A stretch of DNA of 64,000 nt. Source: Pseudomonas siliginis (GTDB lineage: Bacteria > Pseudomonadota > Gammaproteobacteria > Pseudomonadales > Pseudomonadaceae). Under the pieces are notes generated by a model that saw only the letters and a program-made list of their open reading frames with translations, ran no database searches and was not told the DNA's origin. The translations under genes were made by a program, and so were the position numbers. Shown piece after piece: positions 24,333-33,607 of the stretch. Position 1 is the first letter of the stretch, and each line of letters starts with the position of its first letter. Location of the stretch: positions 124,001 through 188,000 of the forward strand of contig NZ_JAHSTW010000003.1 in assembly GCF_019145195.1 (NCBI RefSeq). Reading direction: 5' to 3'.

Positions 24333-24809
24333 TCAAGCGGCGATTTTGTTGGCCGCCATTTCCTTTTTGTGGCTGGTCTTCATCGCTTCCATCTGTGCGC
24401 CCAGCTCCTCGAGCTTGGCCTTGCCCAGAAGCTTCTGCGCTTTCGGGAACATTTCCTGTTCTTCCTCTTCGATGTGATGCTCCAGCAGCTCCTTGACCAC
24501 TTTGACCCGACCGGCGAATTCCGGGCTGCCTGGATCGGTTTCTTTCAGATCAGGCAGCACCAGCGAATCCACGGTGCGGTGCTCTTCCTTGGCTTCGTAG
24601 TACATGATGTCTTCTTCCTTGCTGCCGGCTTCCTTGAACGCAGGGTAGAGAATCTCTTCTTCGAGGCGGGTGTGGATGGTGATTTCCATTTCCAGTTTGC
24701 CCAGCAACTCGACGCGTTTTTTCAGCGCGCGATCGGTGGATTCACTCAGTTGGCTGAGGATGGCTTTGACTTTTTCATGGTCGGCTTTGAGAAGGTCGAT
24801 GGCATTCAT
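24333..24809 (-). CDS. Hemerythrin domain-containing protein
   Basis: A 158-residue four-helix bundle. Candidate di-iron ligands are His11, His46, Glu50, His77, His111/112 and Glu116 (LLEHHIEEEEQEMFP). Such cytoplasmic proteins bind oxygen or nitric oxide, or protect against metal and redox stress. The Lys/Ala-rich C-terminus (140-158) is an extension beyond the bundle. It is a single gene with its own terminator. Confidence 0.88.
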   Translation of the reverse strand: MNAIDLLKADHEKVKAILSQLSESTDRALKKRVELLGKLEMEITIHTRLEEEILYPAFKEAGSKEEDIMYYEAKEEHRTVDSLVLPDLKETDPGSPEFAGRVKVVKELLEHHIEEEEQEMFPKAQKLLGKAKLEELGAQMEAMKTSHKKEMAANKIAA

Positions 24810-25009
24810 TTTTTGAGGCCTCTGCTTTTCACGGATTGAACACAGCGTTCTTTTTCGCGCTGCTGTGTATTCAGGAAGAGGCTATCGCAGGACTCATGCC
24901 AACTCGCCGATCAAGCGCAACCCTTCTAAATCAAGGGCTGGCATCGAAGCAGGCACAATGCTTTCGTGCAGCCTGCAAGAAATCCGCGCGGCGGGCATTG
25001 CATATAACA

Positions 25010-25029
25010 AGCCCGGCAAAAGCCGGGCT
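25010..25029 (-). terminator. Stem-loop after the PLDc_N gene
   Basis: AGCCCGGC-AAAA-GCCGGGCT forms a perfect 8-bp stem 35 bp beyond the stop of the minus-strand gene at 25064. The following minus-strand bases are only moderately T-rich. Confidence 0.6.
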
Positions 25030-25063
25030 GCGGGTGATGCTTGAGACGGGCCTGCGTCGTTGC

Positions 25064-25279
25064 TCAACGGCTGGCCTGGGAAGGCGAGCCGCGACCAATA
25101 TGCTTTGGCCCCGCCAACGCCCAGGCGATCAGGCCGAACAGCGGCACGAACACGATCAGCACGATCCACACGCCTTTATTGCTCGATTTTCCCTCGCTTT
25201 TGCGCACCCGGTTGATGGCCCAAAGCTCGATCAGCACGAGAATGACCGCCAATACGATCCACACGGTTTCGATTTGCAT
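25064..25279 (-). CDS. PLDc N-terminal-type small membrane protein
   Basis: 71 residues with two membrane helices (about 4-23 and 36-56; WIVLAVILVLIELWAI and VWIVLIVFVPLFGLIAWAL) and a basic linker. This matches the phospholipase D/cardiolipin-synthase N-terminal module found as a free-standing small protein. It has no catalytic HKD motif. Role unknown; probably an inner-membrane protein. Confidence 0.75.
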   Translation of the reverse strand: MQIETVWIVLAVILVLIELWAINRVRKSEGKSSNKGVWIVLIVFVPLFGLIAWALAGPKHIGRGSPSQASR

Positions 25280-25450
25280 AGGCTTAACTCCTGATGGTCT
25301 GTGCGTTAGGCGACGAGTGGGGCGTTGGGTTCATTCTTTTTGCCTGGGACGAGCGGACGCGGTGATACCCGGTTGCAAAATAGATGTCTGGTCGCCGCTG
25401 CGCCCTATATCCTCTGCGCCACACGTATGGGCTGGAAAAGGGACAGGGCA

Positions 25451-26578
25451 ATGGCATTCAGGGTGATGGTCGTCGGTGGCTACGGCAATTTCGGCAGTAT
25501 CGTTTGTCGGCATCTGGCGCTCATGCCAGAGATTGAACTGCTGTTGTCGGGCCGCGATGCACGCAAGTTGCAAATCAAGGTCGCTGAGCTGCAAGCGCAA
25601 TCAGGCCGTCCGTGCGAAGGCTGGTGCGGTGATGCGATGGGCGCAGGTTTTCAAGCGGCGTTGCGAGAGTTGAATATTCAGTTGGTGGTGCACACCGGCG
25701 GGCCGTTTCAGGGGCAATCCTACGCAGTTGCTCAAAGCTGCATCGATGCCGGTGTGAATTATTGCGATCTGGCTGACTGCCGCACCTTCGTCAACGGCAT
25801 TGATGTGCTCGACGCCCGCGCCAGGGAGGCTGGCTTGGCCGTGCTCAGCGGTTGCAGTTCGGTGCCGACCTTGTCTTCGGCGATCATCGATGAGCAGCGC
25901 CCGCGTTTTGCGCGAATCGACTCGATCGAGCATGGCATTTCTTCCTCGGCGAAGATGCCGGGGCTGTCCACGGTCGAAGGCGTGCTCGCTTATGCCGGCA
26001 AACCGATCAAACAGTTGAAGAACGGCCAGGCTCACGAAGTATTGGGCTGGCTCGACCTGACCCTGCGCAGCATGCCGCAACTGGGCAAGCGAGTGCTGGC
26101 CAATGTCGATGTGCCGGACATAGATATTTTCGCGCGCCGCTATGGCGCACAGACGCTGCGCTTCAAGGCCGGCGCCGGCCTGAAGCTCGGCGGCGTCGCC
26201 AATGCCTTGCTGGCGCAAGCCTTGCGCTTTGGTCTGGTGCGCGATCACGTGCGCTGGGCGGCGCGTCTGCATCGACTGGGAACGTGGTTCGAACGCTTCG
26301 GTGATGGCAAGAGCGCGATGTACATCGATGTTCAAGGCATCGGGGTTGACGATCAGCCGCTGAGCATGACCGCGCAACTCACCGCACTGAATGACAAAGG
26401 CCCGGAAATCCCCAGCTGCGCCGCCGTCGCCCTGGCAATCAAAATGGCGCGGGGTTATGCACCGCAACCTGGCGCGCGGCCGTGTGTTGGCGAAATCAGC
26501 GTCGATGAATATCTGGCGGCGATCAACGATCCGGCCAACTTGAGCCTGTCGGTTCAATTCTCCGATGGGCAGCGTTGA
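25451..26578 (+). CDS. Saccharopine dehydrogenase-family NAD(P)-binding protein
   Basis: 375 residues with an N-terminal Rossmann fold (MVVGGYGNFGSIVCRHL; GGYGNFG at 8-14), SGRDARKLQ and a C-terminal saccharopine-dehydrogenase-like domain. Many members are not lysine enzymes and act on lipid-like or trans-enoyl substrates. ATG 25451 is used because the frame upstream to 25325 is unlike the family. One base separates it from the DUF2269 membrane gene, so both are one operon. Confidence 0.82.
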   Translation: MAFRVMVVGGYGNFGSIVCRHLALMPEIELLLSGRDARKLQIKVAELQAQSGRPCEGWCGDAMGAGFQAALRELNIQLVVHTGGPFQGQSYAVAQSCIDAGVNYCDLADCRTFVNGIDVLDARAREAGLAVLSGCSSVPTLSSAIIDEQRPRFARIDSIEHGISSSAKMPGLSTVEGVLAYAGKPIKQLKNGQAHEVLGWLDLTLRSMPQLGKRVLANVDVPDIDIFARRYGAQTLRFKAGAGLKLGGVANALLAQALRFGLVRDHVRWAARLHRLGTWFERFGDGKSAMYIDVQGIGVDDQPLSMTAQLTALNDKGPEIPSCAAVALAIKMARGYAPQPGARPCVGEISVDEYLAAINDPANLSLSVQFSDGQR

Positions 26579-26579
26579 G

Positions 26580-27077
26580 ATGCTCTATCTCTGCCTGAAG
26601 TACCTGCATGTAATCGCGGCGATTTTCCTCTTCGGTTTCGGCATGGGTTCCTACCTCTACCTGATCGCCGCCAGCCGCAGCGGCAACCCGCAAGTGATCG
26701 CCCATGTCGCACGAATGGTGGTGCGCTTTGATACGTGGATCACCACGCCGGCCGGGTTTGTGCAGGTCATTACCGGCTATCTGCTGATGCGGCTTTCCGG
26801 GCTTTCGATGAGCACCGAATGGCTGCTGACTTCGCTGATCATTTTCTTCTGTGTCGGCGCGTTGTGGCTGCCGGTGCTGGTATTGCAAAAGCGTTTGCAG
26901 AAGATGGCGCTGAGCGCGGGCGAGGGCGGCCTGCCTCTGGATGATCGCTACGCGAGCACGTACCGCTGGTGGTTCTGGATGGGCGTCGCCGGGTTCGCCG
27001 GGATGTTTGTCATCGTGCTGATGATGGTGACGAAGATGACGCCGCTGCAACTGATCGGGTCAGCCGTGGGCTTTTAG
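26580..27077 (+). CDS. DUF2269 family integral membrane protein
   Basis: About 165 residues with four membrane helices and no catalytic motif I recognise. LKYLHVIAAIFLFGFGMGSYLY at the N-terminus with a conserved His, and YRWWFWMGVAGFAGMFVIVLMM near the end, fit DUF2269. I chose ATG 26580, directly after the upstream stop; an ATG at 26565 overlapping that gene is possible. The last 18 bp overlap the 3' end of a convergent gene. Confidence 0.8.
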   Translation: MLYLCLKYLHVIAAIFLFGFGMGSYLYLIAASRSGNPQVIAHVARMVVRFDTWITTPAGFVQVITGYLLMRLSGLSMSTEWLLTSLIIFFCVGALWLPVLVLQKRLQKMALSAGEGGLPLDDRYASTYRWWFWMGVAGFAGMFVIVLMMVTKMTPLQLIGSAVGF

Positions 27078-27512
27078 AAAGCGGCTTTCATGATCCGCAG
27101 TCGGCAACAGGCAAGTGTCGTACTTGCCGAACAGCCGATAGCGGTTCAGCGCGATGCGATCGTAAGCCCAGTCGCGCAGACGACGCGGAAAGATCCGCAG
27201 CAGTTTCTGCGGCTGCCAGCGCATTGGCAGTTGCCCGACCACTTCCAGGAATGCATCTGATCGCTCCCAATAATTGCGGTCGCGAATCACCGCCATGGTG
27301 TCGAACTCGTCCAGCGGCAAACCGGCCCACGCCAGCAAAGCCTGGCCCTCGGGCGATTGCACGGTCGCCAGCCGCACGCGGCGCTGACGGTCATACCGAA
27401 TCAGAAAACGCGCCCAGCCGTTGCACAGTTTGCACACGCCGTCGAACAGCACCACGGTTTCGCCGGGCTTGAGCAATGGCGCGGGGGTTGGGAGGGTTTT
27501 CATGGCAGGCAT
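27060..27512 (-). CDS. DCC-family thiol-disulfide oxidoreductase (DUF393)
   Basis: 150 residues with the DCC signature DGVCKLCNGWARFLIRYD near residues 24-41, giving a CxxC-like pair (Cys27, Cys30). Residues FPRRLRDWAYDRIALNRYRLFGKYDTC close the domain. These thioredoxin-like proteins are thought to shuttle thiols, sometimes at the membrane. The gene is convergent with and overlaps the DUF2269 gene by 18 bp. MKTLPTP at codon 4 is an alternative start. Confidence 0.8.
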   Translation of the reverse strand: MPAMKTLPTPAPLLKPGETVVLFDGVCKLCNGWARFLIRYDRQRRVRLATVQSPEGQALLAWAGLPLDEFDTMAVIRDRNYWERSDAFLEVVGQLPMRWQPQKLLRIFPRRLRDWAYDRIALNRYRLFGKYDTCLLPTADHESRFLKAHG

Positions 27513-27563
27513 CGGCGGGTGTCCTTGGCGGCGGTTGTCGCGATCATAACCTTGATCATCGGA

Positions 27564-28484
27564 CTATAAGAGTGGATCGCGCCGGTATTGCCCCGGCGAT
27601 ATTCCGTGCACGCGGCGGAATGCAGCGCCAAACGCCGCGTCGGACAGATAGCCCAGTGACGCGGCGACAGTGGCCACATTGTCCCGACCATTGCGCAAGC
27701 GGAACGCGGCCACGCGCATTCGCCAGCGCGTGGCGTACTCGACCGGCGCTACACCCATGCAAGTTTTGAATAACGCGGCGAAACCCGATCGCGACATGCA
27801 GGCAATCTCGGCCATTTGCGTCAGTCGCCAAGGCATCTGCGGAGCAGCATGAATGGCGCGCAACACGCCGGCAATCGCCGGTTCCCGCAGTCCGCCCAGC
27901 CACGACAGTTGTTCGGCATCGGCACTGTTGATGTGATGGCGCAGCGCATGGATGAAGATCAGCCGCAGCAGGTCGTTGCACATCGCCTGCGAGCCAGGCT
28001 GATGCGACGGCCACTCGCGGTCCAGTTCATCCAGTAGCCAGCCGAACGACGAAGCGCCTGCGGTTTCGGCACGAATGATCAGCGAGGTCGGCAGCACGTC
28101 GAGCAGTTCAGTTGCGCCGGGTCCCGACAGCGACACGCTGCCTCCAAGCAGCTCGACTTCCTCGCCGACGCCAAAGGTCGCCGAGGTTCCGTCCTGGGCG
28201 AAAACCTCCGCTGCATTCACCGCCTCGACGTCGGGGCCGCTGGCCAGAATGAACGGCGTGCGCGATACCACAAAACAGTCGCCGGCCTGCAACAGGCGCG
28301 CCGGCATACCCTGCATGCGCAACCAGCATTCGCCTCGTCGCACCACGTTGAATTTCAGTTCGATGGGTTGGAAACGCAGCGCCCAGACACCGCCCGCTTG
28401 CAAACGCACCGAGCAGGCAGCTTGCAACTCGGAGAGCGCCAACACCGCAGAGAGGGGATCGCCAGCAGGATTTTGGATGATCAC
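27564..28484 (-). CDS. AraC-family regulator with N-terminal cupin domain
   Basis: 306 residues: an AraC_binding-type cupin domain in the first about 180 (WALRFQPIELKFNVVRRGECWL, DCFVVSRTPFIL) and two helix-turn-helix units in the last 100 (MAEIACMSRSGFAALFKTCMG; VATVAASLGYLSDAAFGAAFRRVHG). It is divergent from a retinol-dehydrogenase-like SDR gene at 28573 (88 bp), its probable target. The ligand is unknown. Confidence 0.88.
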   Translation of the reverse strand: MIIQNPAGDPLSAVLALSELQAACSVRLQAGGVWALRFQPIELKFNVVRRGECWLRMQGMPARLLQAGDCFVVSRTPFILASGPDVEAVNAAEVFAQDGTSATFGVGEEVELLGGSVSLSGPGATELLDVLPTSLIIRAETAGASSFGWLLDELDREWPSHQPGSQAMCNDLLRLIFIHALRHHINSADAEQLSWLGGLREPAIAGVLRAIHAAPQMPWRLTQMAEIACMSRSGFAALFKTCMGVAPVEYATRWRMRVAAFRLRNGRDNVATVAASLGYLSDAAFGAAFRRVHGISPGQYRRDPLL

Positions 28485-28572
28485 GACAGAAACCTGGATT
28501 TATCAGACTGGTTCGTCCCGAGAGCTTAGCCAAGAATGAAAGCCTTCGATAGCTCACTCAGGATTAACGCTC

Positions 28573-29541
28573 ATGACCATGCCTCAACAACCTGTGCAAT
28601 CACCGTTCAACGCCGCCAGCACAGCGGCTGAAGTCATGGCCGGCATTGATCTGCGCGGGCAGCTCGCTGTGGTCACCGGCGGCTATTCCGGCCTCGGTCT
28701 GCTGACGGTAAAAAGCCTCGCTGCGGCAGGAGCGCAGGTCATGGTGCCGGCCAGAGATACGGCACGGGCAGAGTCGGCATTGGCCGGTGTTGACGGAGTC
28801 AGCGTGATGCCCATGGACCTCATGCAGGCTGAATCGGTGGCGGCGTTCAGCCACAGCGTGGTCAGCGCGGGTCAGCCAGTGTCATTGCTGATCAACTGCG
28901 CCGGAATCATGGCCGCGCCGTTGCTGCGCGATGCCGATGGCCATGAAGGCCAGTTCGCGACCAATCACTTGGGCCACTATCGCCTGACGTGCGGCCTCTG
29001 GCCGGCGCTGGTCAAGGCCGGGCAGGCGCGGGTGCTGTCAGTGTCCTCGCGCGGGCATCAGATTGCCGGGATCGACTTTGACGACATTGATTTCTCGCAG
29101 CGGCCGTATGACAAATGGGTCGCCTATGGCCAGTCGAAAACAGCCAATGCCTTGTTCGCGATTGCACTGGATCAGCGTGGGCGTGGCCACGGCGTTCGTG
29201 CGTTCTCATTGCATCCGGGGCAGATTCTGACGGATCTGGCACGGCACTTGAGCACGGCGGAACTTGCCGCGTTCGACGCGCTGGATGAGCATGGTCGGCC
29301 ACGGCTGGATGCGCACAATGGACTGAAAACTGTCGAGCAAGGCGCGGCGACGGGGTTGTGGTGTGCGACCAGTGCATTGCTTGCGGATTTGGGTGGTGTG
29401 TATTGCGAAGATTGCAATGTTGCGCCGATCAATCAACCTGAAGCGGACCGCAAGGGCGTTGCGCAATGGGCGGCGGATGCTGAGCTGGCTGAGCGACTTT
29501 GGGCGGTTTCGGAGCTATGGACGGGGCTGACCGTGGCATGA
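28573..29541 (+). CDS. SDR-family oxidoreductase (retinol dehydrogenase-like)
   Basis: 322 residues, longer than classical SDRs: TGGYSGLG at 35-42, NCAG in place of the usual NNAG, SVSSRG, and catalytic Tyr185 and Lys189 (YGQSK). The about 25-residue N-terminal extension and the C-terminal end after residue 250 match the WWOX/retinol-dehydrogenase-like branch common near AraC genes in Proteobacteria. It likely reduces a carbonyl with NADP(H). It is regulated by the divergent AraC gene (inference). Confidence 0.88.
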   Translation: MTMPQQPVQSPFNAASTAAEVMAGIDLRGQLAVVTGGYSGLGLLTVKSLAAAGAQVMVPARDTARAESALAGVDGVSVMPMDLMQAESVAAFSHSVVSAGQPVSLLINCAGIMAAPLLRDADGHEGQFATNHLGHYRLTCGLWPALVKAGQARVLSVSSRGHQIAGIDFDDIDFSQRPYDKWVAYGQSKTANALFAIALDQRGRGHGVRAFSLHPGQILTDLARHLSTAELAAFDALDEHGRPRLDAHNGLKTVEQGAATGLWCATSALLADLGGVYCEDCNVAPINQPEADRKGVAQWAADAELAERLWAVSELWTGLTVA

Positions 29542-29595
29542 CTGGAAATAAAAAGCTCAACAGTCGAAAGCCCCTCACACTAGCCTGAGTCAACA

Positions 29596-30471
29596 TCACC
29601 CACCCAGCTTCGCCCAGAATTCCTCCGCCGAAGGGCTGATCGGTGCGGTCGGGCGAGTCAGGTGTATTTCCAGTGGAATATCCCAACTTTCATCCAGTGC
29701 CCTGACCAGACGCCCGTCAGCCATTTCCTGTTCGGTCAGGCTTTTCGGCAGCCAGGCCACGCCTTTGCTTTCCAGCGCCATCGACATCAGCACTGCGGCC
29801 AAGTGGCTGCTGAACAGCGGTTTCAGGTGCAGATAATCAGCCTTGCCATGCAACCTGTGGGCGACGATTCGGCCCAAGCCGGATTCGTGGGTGTAGGCCA
29901 GATAGGGCAGGGTTTCAGGCGACGTGCCGAACTGGGCGGAAGCACTCGCCAGCGGCACAAGGACGTCCTCGCCGACCTTCTTGCCAATGAACTGATCAGG
30001 CGCCAGCAACGGCGGAACGTCAGGATGGCGATGGCACAGCAGGAACTGCACCTGGCCATGAATCAGCATCTGTTCGCACACGGCCATGCTGTCGGAATGC
30101 AGGCGAACCGCATCGATCGGCGCGCCACTTTCGGCGCTGCGCAACCAGCGTGGGAAGAAGGTGAATGACAGCGAGTGAGTGGCAGCAAACTGCAAGGTTT
30201 TCGCCGCCATGCCGGCCACTTCCTGAGCCTCGGAGCGCATGCGGTAAAGGCGTCTGGCCGCTTCCTGAGCGCTGGGCAAAATCTGCCTGCCGGCCTCGGT
30301 CAGCGTCGCGCCCTGCGGAGTGCGCACGAACAATTCCACGCCCATCCAGTTCTCCAGTGAACGCACCCGACGACTGAATGCCGGCTGCGTTACATGGCGC
30401 GCTTCAGCGGCCCGGACGAAGCTGCCGTATTCGGCCAGCGCTGAAAAATCCTCAAGCCAAACCAGTTCCAA
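29596..30471 (-). CDS. LysR-family regulator of the tartrate dehydratase gene
   Basis: About 291 residues with HTH residues 1-60 (AEARHVTQPAFSRRVRSLE, then MGVELFVRTPQGATLTEAG). I set the start at TTG 30471: GGAGG lies eight bases upstream (30480-30484) and gives the usual M-E-L-V-W-L-E-D-F LysR beginning; a longer frame to 30552 carries a non-family head. It is divergent from the D-tartrate dehydratase gene, and a CAACG-N5-CGTTG dyad (30529-30543) lies between them, so it is the likely tartrate-responsive regulator (TtdR-like role inferred). Confidence 0.85.
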   Translation of the reverse strand: MELVWLEDFSALAEYGSFVRAAEARHVTQPAFSRRVRSLENWMGVELFVRTPQGATLTEAGRQILPSAQEAARRLYRMRSEAQEVAGMAAKTLQFAATHSLSFTFFPRWLRSAESGAPIDAVRLHSDSMAVCEQMLIHGQVQFLLCHRHPDVPPLLAPDQFIGKKVGEDVLVPLASASAQFGTSPETLPYLAYTHESGLGRIVAHRLHGKADYLHLKPLFSSHLAAVLMSMALESKGVAWLPKSLTEQEMADGRLVRALDESWDIPLEIHLTRPTAPISPSAEEFWAKLGG

Positions 30472-30528
30472 GGGCAATGCCTCCTGTGCATAGGGCGCGG
30501 CATTAATAGCATTGGGCGGGTGTCGTCG

Positions 30529-30543
30529 CAACGCATAACGTTG
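30529..30543. promoter_or_regulatory. Candidate LysR operator before tarD
   Basis: CAACG (30529-30533) and CGTTG (30539-30543) form an inverted repeat around 5 bp, 27 bp upstream of the dehydratase start and about 60 bp from the LysR start. Position and spacing fit a LysR box, but arms are short. Confidence 0.35.
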
Positions 30544-30569
30544 GGTCACCACAACAAGAGGAACCCGTC

Positions 30570-31739
30570 ATGCGTATCGTCGATATCCGTGAAAAAACCG
30601 TCTCCATTGCTTCCCCGATCGCCAATGCCTACATCGATTTTTCGAAGATGACCTGCTCGGTCGTCGCGGTCATTACCGACGTGATTCGCGACGGCAAACC
30701 GGTCATCGGTTACGGCTTCAACTCCAACGGTCGCTACGGCCAGGGCGCGTTGATGCGCGATCGCTTTCTGGCGCGGATCACCGAGGCCGACCCGGAAACC
30801 CTGATCGATCACGAGAACAATAACCTCGATCCGTTCGCCATCTGGAAAACCCTGATGACCAACGAAAAACCGGGCGGGCATGGCGAGCGTTCAGTAGCGG
30901 TCGGCACCATCGATATGGCGGTGTGGGACGCGGTGGCGAAGATCGAAGGCAAGCCACTGTATCGCCTGCTTGCCGATCGTTATCGCAACGGTGTGGCCGA
31001 TGACAAAGTCTGGGTGTATGCGGCCGGTGGTTATTACTACCCGGGCAAGGACCAGAGCAAGCTCAAGGCGGAAATGCAGAGCTACCTGGATCGTGGCTAC
31101 GACGTAGTCAAGATGAAGATTGGCGCGGTGCCGCTGGACGAAGATATCCGCCGCATCGAAGCGGTGCTCGAAGTGGTGGGCGACGGCCAGCGCCTGGCGG
31201 TCGACGCCAACGGCCGTTTCGATCTGCAGACCGGTATCGCCTACGCCGAAGCGATCAAGAAGTACAACCTGTTCTGGTACGAAGAAGTCGGCGATCCGCT
31301 GGATTATGCGCTCCAGGCCGAGTTGGCCAATCACTACGAACTGCCGATGGCCACCGGCGAAAACCTGTTCTCTCACCAGGACGCCCGCAACCTGTTGCGC
31401 CACGGCGGCATGCGCCCTGACCGCGATTACCTGCAATTCGACTGCGCGCTGTCCTACGGGCTCGTTGAGTACATGCGCACCTTGAAAGTGATGGAAGAGC
31501 TGGGTTGGTCTTCGCGCCGCGTGGTGCCACATGGTGGTCACCAGATGTCGCTGAACATCGCCGCTGGTCTGCACCTGGGCGGCAACGAATCGTATCCGGA
31601 CGTGTTCCAGCCCTTCGGCGGTTTTGCCGATGGCATCCGCGTAGAAAACGGCTACGTCGGGCTGCCGGATATTCCGGGCGTCGGCTTCGAAGCCAAATCT
31701 GCGCTGTATGCCGTCATGCGCGAACTGGGCGAGGGCTGA
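30570..31739 (+). CDS. tarD: D(-)-tartrate dehydratase, enolase superfamily
   Basis: A 389-residue mandelate-racemase-type enzyme that dehydrates D-tartrate to oxaloacetate. It matches the characterised TarD length and its landmarks: NSNGRYGQG, NEKPGGHGERS, VYAAGGYYYPGK, KMKIG (Lys181/Lys183), VDANG (Asp212), YEEVGDPLDY (Glu238), ATGENLFSHQD (Glu264) and the catalytic HGGH (His321). Asp212, Glu238 and Glu264 bind magnesium. The product feeds the TCA cycle. A LysR gene is divergent, and a DctA-like symporter follows 102 bp downstream, probably to import the substrate. Confidence 0.9.
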   Translation: MRIVDIREKTVSIASPIANAYIDFSKMTCSVVAVITDVIRDGKPVIGYGFNSNGRYGQGALMRDRFLARITEADPETLIDHENNNLDPFAIWKTLMTNEKPGGHGERSVAVGTIDMAVWDAVAKIEGKPLYRLLADRYRNGVADDKVWVYAAGGYYYPGKDQSKLKAEMQSYLDRGYDVVKMKIGAVPLDEDIRRIEAVLEVVGDGQRLAVDANGRFDLQTGIAYAEAIKKYNLFWYEEVGDPLDYALQAELANHYELPMATGENLFSHQDARNLLRHGGMRPDRDYLQFDCALSYGLVEYMRTLKVMEELGWSSRRVVPHGGHQMSLNIAAGLHLGGNESYPDVFQPFGGFADGIRVENGYVGLPDIPGVGFEAKSALYAVMRELGEG

Positions 31740-31751
31740 TTCGGTTTTATC

Positions 31752-31776
31752 TGCGGCCTCGATTTCCGAGGCCGCA
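31752..31776 (+). terminator. Strong stem-loop between tarD and the symporter gene
   Basis: TGCGGCCTCG (31752-31761) pairs with CGAGGCCGCA (31767-31776) over a 5-base loop. No T run follows, so it may be an attenuator or stability element and not a full terminator. Confidence 0.5.
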
Positions 31777-31841
31777 CCTTCAGGCGTCATCCTCGACGCC
31801 AAAGCCACATGCCCACCACAACAATAAAATGAGGTGCTTCC

Positions 31842-33149
31842 GTGGAAACTTCAAAATCGCGCTGGTACAGCCAGCTCTATGTGCAAGTGCTGATCGGCAT
31901 CGTCATTGGCGCTGCCATCGGTTACTTCGTGCCGGACATCGGCGCCAAGCTGCAGCCGTTTGCCGACGGTTTCATCAAGCTGATCAAGATGCTGCTGGCG
32001 CCGATCATCTTCGGCACGGTAGTGGTCGGTATCGCCAAGATGGGCAGCATCAAGGAGGTCGGCCGCATCGGTGTGAAAGCGCTGATCTACTTCGAGATTC
32101 TTTCCACCATCGCACTGGTGGTCGGCCTGATCGTAGTCAACGTGGTCAAGCCCGGCGCCGGCATGAACATCAACGCCGGCACCCTTGATGGCAGCGCTGT
32201 CAACAAATACAGCCAGGCGGCGAGCGAGCAGGGCGGCCTCGTCGAATTCTTCCTCAATATCATCCCGCATACCTTCCTCGGCGCCTTCTCCAACGGCGTG
32301 ATGCTGCAGGTGATTCTGTTGTCGGTGCTGATGGGCGTCGCCTTGGTGCAAATGGGCGAAACCAGCAAACCGCTGATCAACACCATCGATCTGTTCCTGC
32401 AAGGCCTGTTCAAAATCGTCGCGATGGTCATGCGTTTGGCGCCGCTGGGCGCGGGGGCCGGCATGGCGTTCACTATCGGTAAATACGGCATCGGCACCTT
32501 ACTGTCGCTGGGGCAGTTGCTGGTCGCGCTGTACATCACCACGCTGATCTTCATCGTCGTGGTACTGGGCGCGGTGGCGCGATGGTCGGGCATGCCGCTG
32601 ATGCAGTTCCTGCGCTACTTCAAGGATGAAATCCTGATCACCCTGGGTACCTGCTCGACCGAAGCGGTGCTGCCGCGAATGATGGTCAAACTGGAAAAGC
32701 TCGGCTGCAAGAAATCCGTGGTCGGCATGGTCCTGCCGACGGGCTACACCTTCAACGCGGACGGCACCTGCATCTACCTGACCATGGCAGCGATCTTCAT
32801 CGCCCAGGCGACCAACACGCCGCTGACCTTCATGGATCAGATGATTCTGCTCGGCGTGTTCCTCCTGACCTCCAAGGGCTCGGCCGGTGTGGCGGGGGCA
32901 GGATTCGTGACCTTGGCGGCCACGCTCACCACCATTCACTCGATACCTCTGGTGGGCCTGGTGTTGCTGTTGGGCATCGACCGCTTCCTCAATGAAGCTC
33001 GGGCGGTGACTAATCTGATTGGCAACGGCATCGGCACCATTGCCATTGCCAAGTGGGACAACTCCTTCGATGTCGAAGCGTGCGAGCGGGAAATCGCTGC
33101 CATGAAGCACGCCAAGGCCGAACGTAAATCGTTGCTGGCGCACAAGTAA
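31842..33149 (+). CDS. DctA-like dicarboxylate:cation symporter
   Basis: 435 residues of the DAACS family (DctA/GltP fold, elevator transporter). FIKLIKMLLAPIIFGTVVVGIAKM, GTCSTEAVLPRMM (the serine-rich HP1 equivalent), PTGYTFNADGTCIY and SKGSAGVAGAGF are all present. It would import C4-dicarboxylates with protons or sodium; next to tarD, D-tartrate is the likely substrate. GTG 31842 is preceded by GAGGTG. An 8-bp stem (33159-33187) follows the stop. Confidence 0.88.
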   Translation: METSKSRWYSQLYVQVLIGIVIGAAIGYFVPDIGAKLQPFADGFIKLIKMLLAPIIFGTVVVGIAKMGSIKEVGRIGVKALIYFEILSTIALVVGLIVVNVVKPGAGMNINAGTLDGSAVNKYSQAASEQGGLVEFFLNIIPHTFLGAFSNGVMLQVILLSVLMGVALVQMGETSKPLINTIDLFLQGLFKIVAMVMRLAPLGAGAGMAFTIGKYGIGTLLSLGQLLVALYITTLIFIVVVLGAVARWSGMPLMQFLRYFKDEILITLGTCSTEAVLPRMMVKLEKLGCKKSVVGMVLPTGYTFNADGTCIYLTMAAIFIAQATNTPLTFMDQMILLGVFLLTSKGSAGVAGAGFVTLAATLTTIHSIPLVGLVLLLGIDRFLNEARAVTNLIGNGIGTIAIAKWDNSFDVEACEREIAAMKHAKAERKSLLAHK

Positions 33150-33196
33150 TCCGCGAAACGTGGCGATGTTGGCGACAGCTCGCCACGGCTTCCTGG

Positions 33197-33607
33197 CTAA
33201 CCATCATGCGATGGCGATAGCGAAGTCATTTCGCAACTCCACAACTGCAAAAACGGCTGGCTGATATTGGCCGGCCCAACCCATCGGCTGACCAGTTCGC
33301 ACCTGCCATCCATGCATAACTGGTAATCACCGGCCTCCGGGGTTCGGCCTAATTGCAGTGGTTGCAGCGGCGGCAAGTGGCGTCGGAAATGCCAACTACC
33401 GTTCTCCAGCCGGGCATCGTCGGGTATCTCCATGCCTGCGCCGTTGCCGCGAACCCTGGCCTGTTCAAGAACCAGACCTTGGGCCGTGACGCGGTAGTCT
33501 TCCTCCCAGCGGATCTTTTCGATGCTGTGGTTCCATGCCAGGGTGAAGTTCGCTACCGGCAACTGTGCCCAAATGCTGCCGGCCAGACCCAGGCACAAGC
33601 CGATCAT
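33197..33607 (-). CDS. DUF1850 protein of the TAXI-TRAP system
   Basis: 136 residues with an N-terminal hydrophobic anchor or signal (MIGLCLGLAGSIWAQ) and a periplasmic beta-rich domain (FTLAWNHSIEKIRWEEDYRV). DUF1850 proteins regularly sit after TAXI-type TRAP permeases. It overlaps the permease gene by 4 bp and is the last gene of the operon. Function not established; an accessory in substrate delivery is inferred. Confidence 0.8.
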   Translation of the reverse strand: MIGLCLGLAGSIWAQLPVANFTLAWNHSIEKIRWEEDYRVTAQGLVLEQARVRGNGAGMEIPDDARLENGSWHFRRHLPPLQPLQLGRTPEAGDYQLCMDGRCELVSRWVGPANISQPFLQLWSCEMTSLSPSHDG

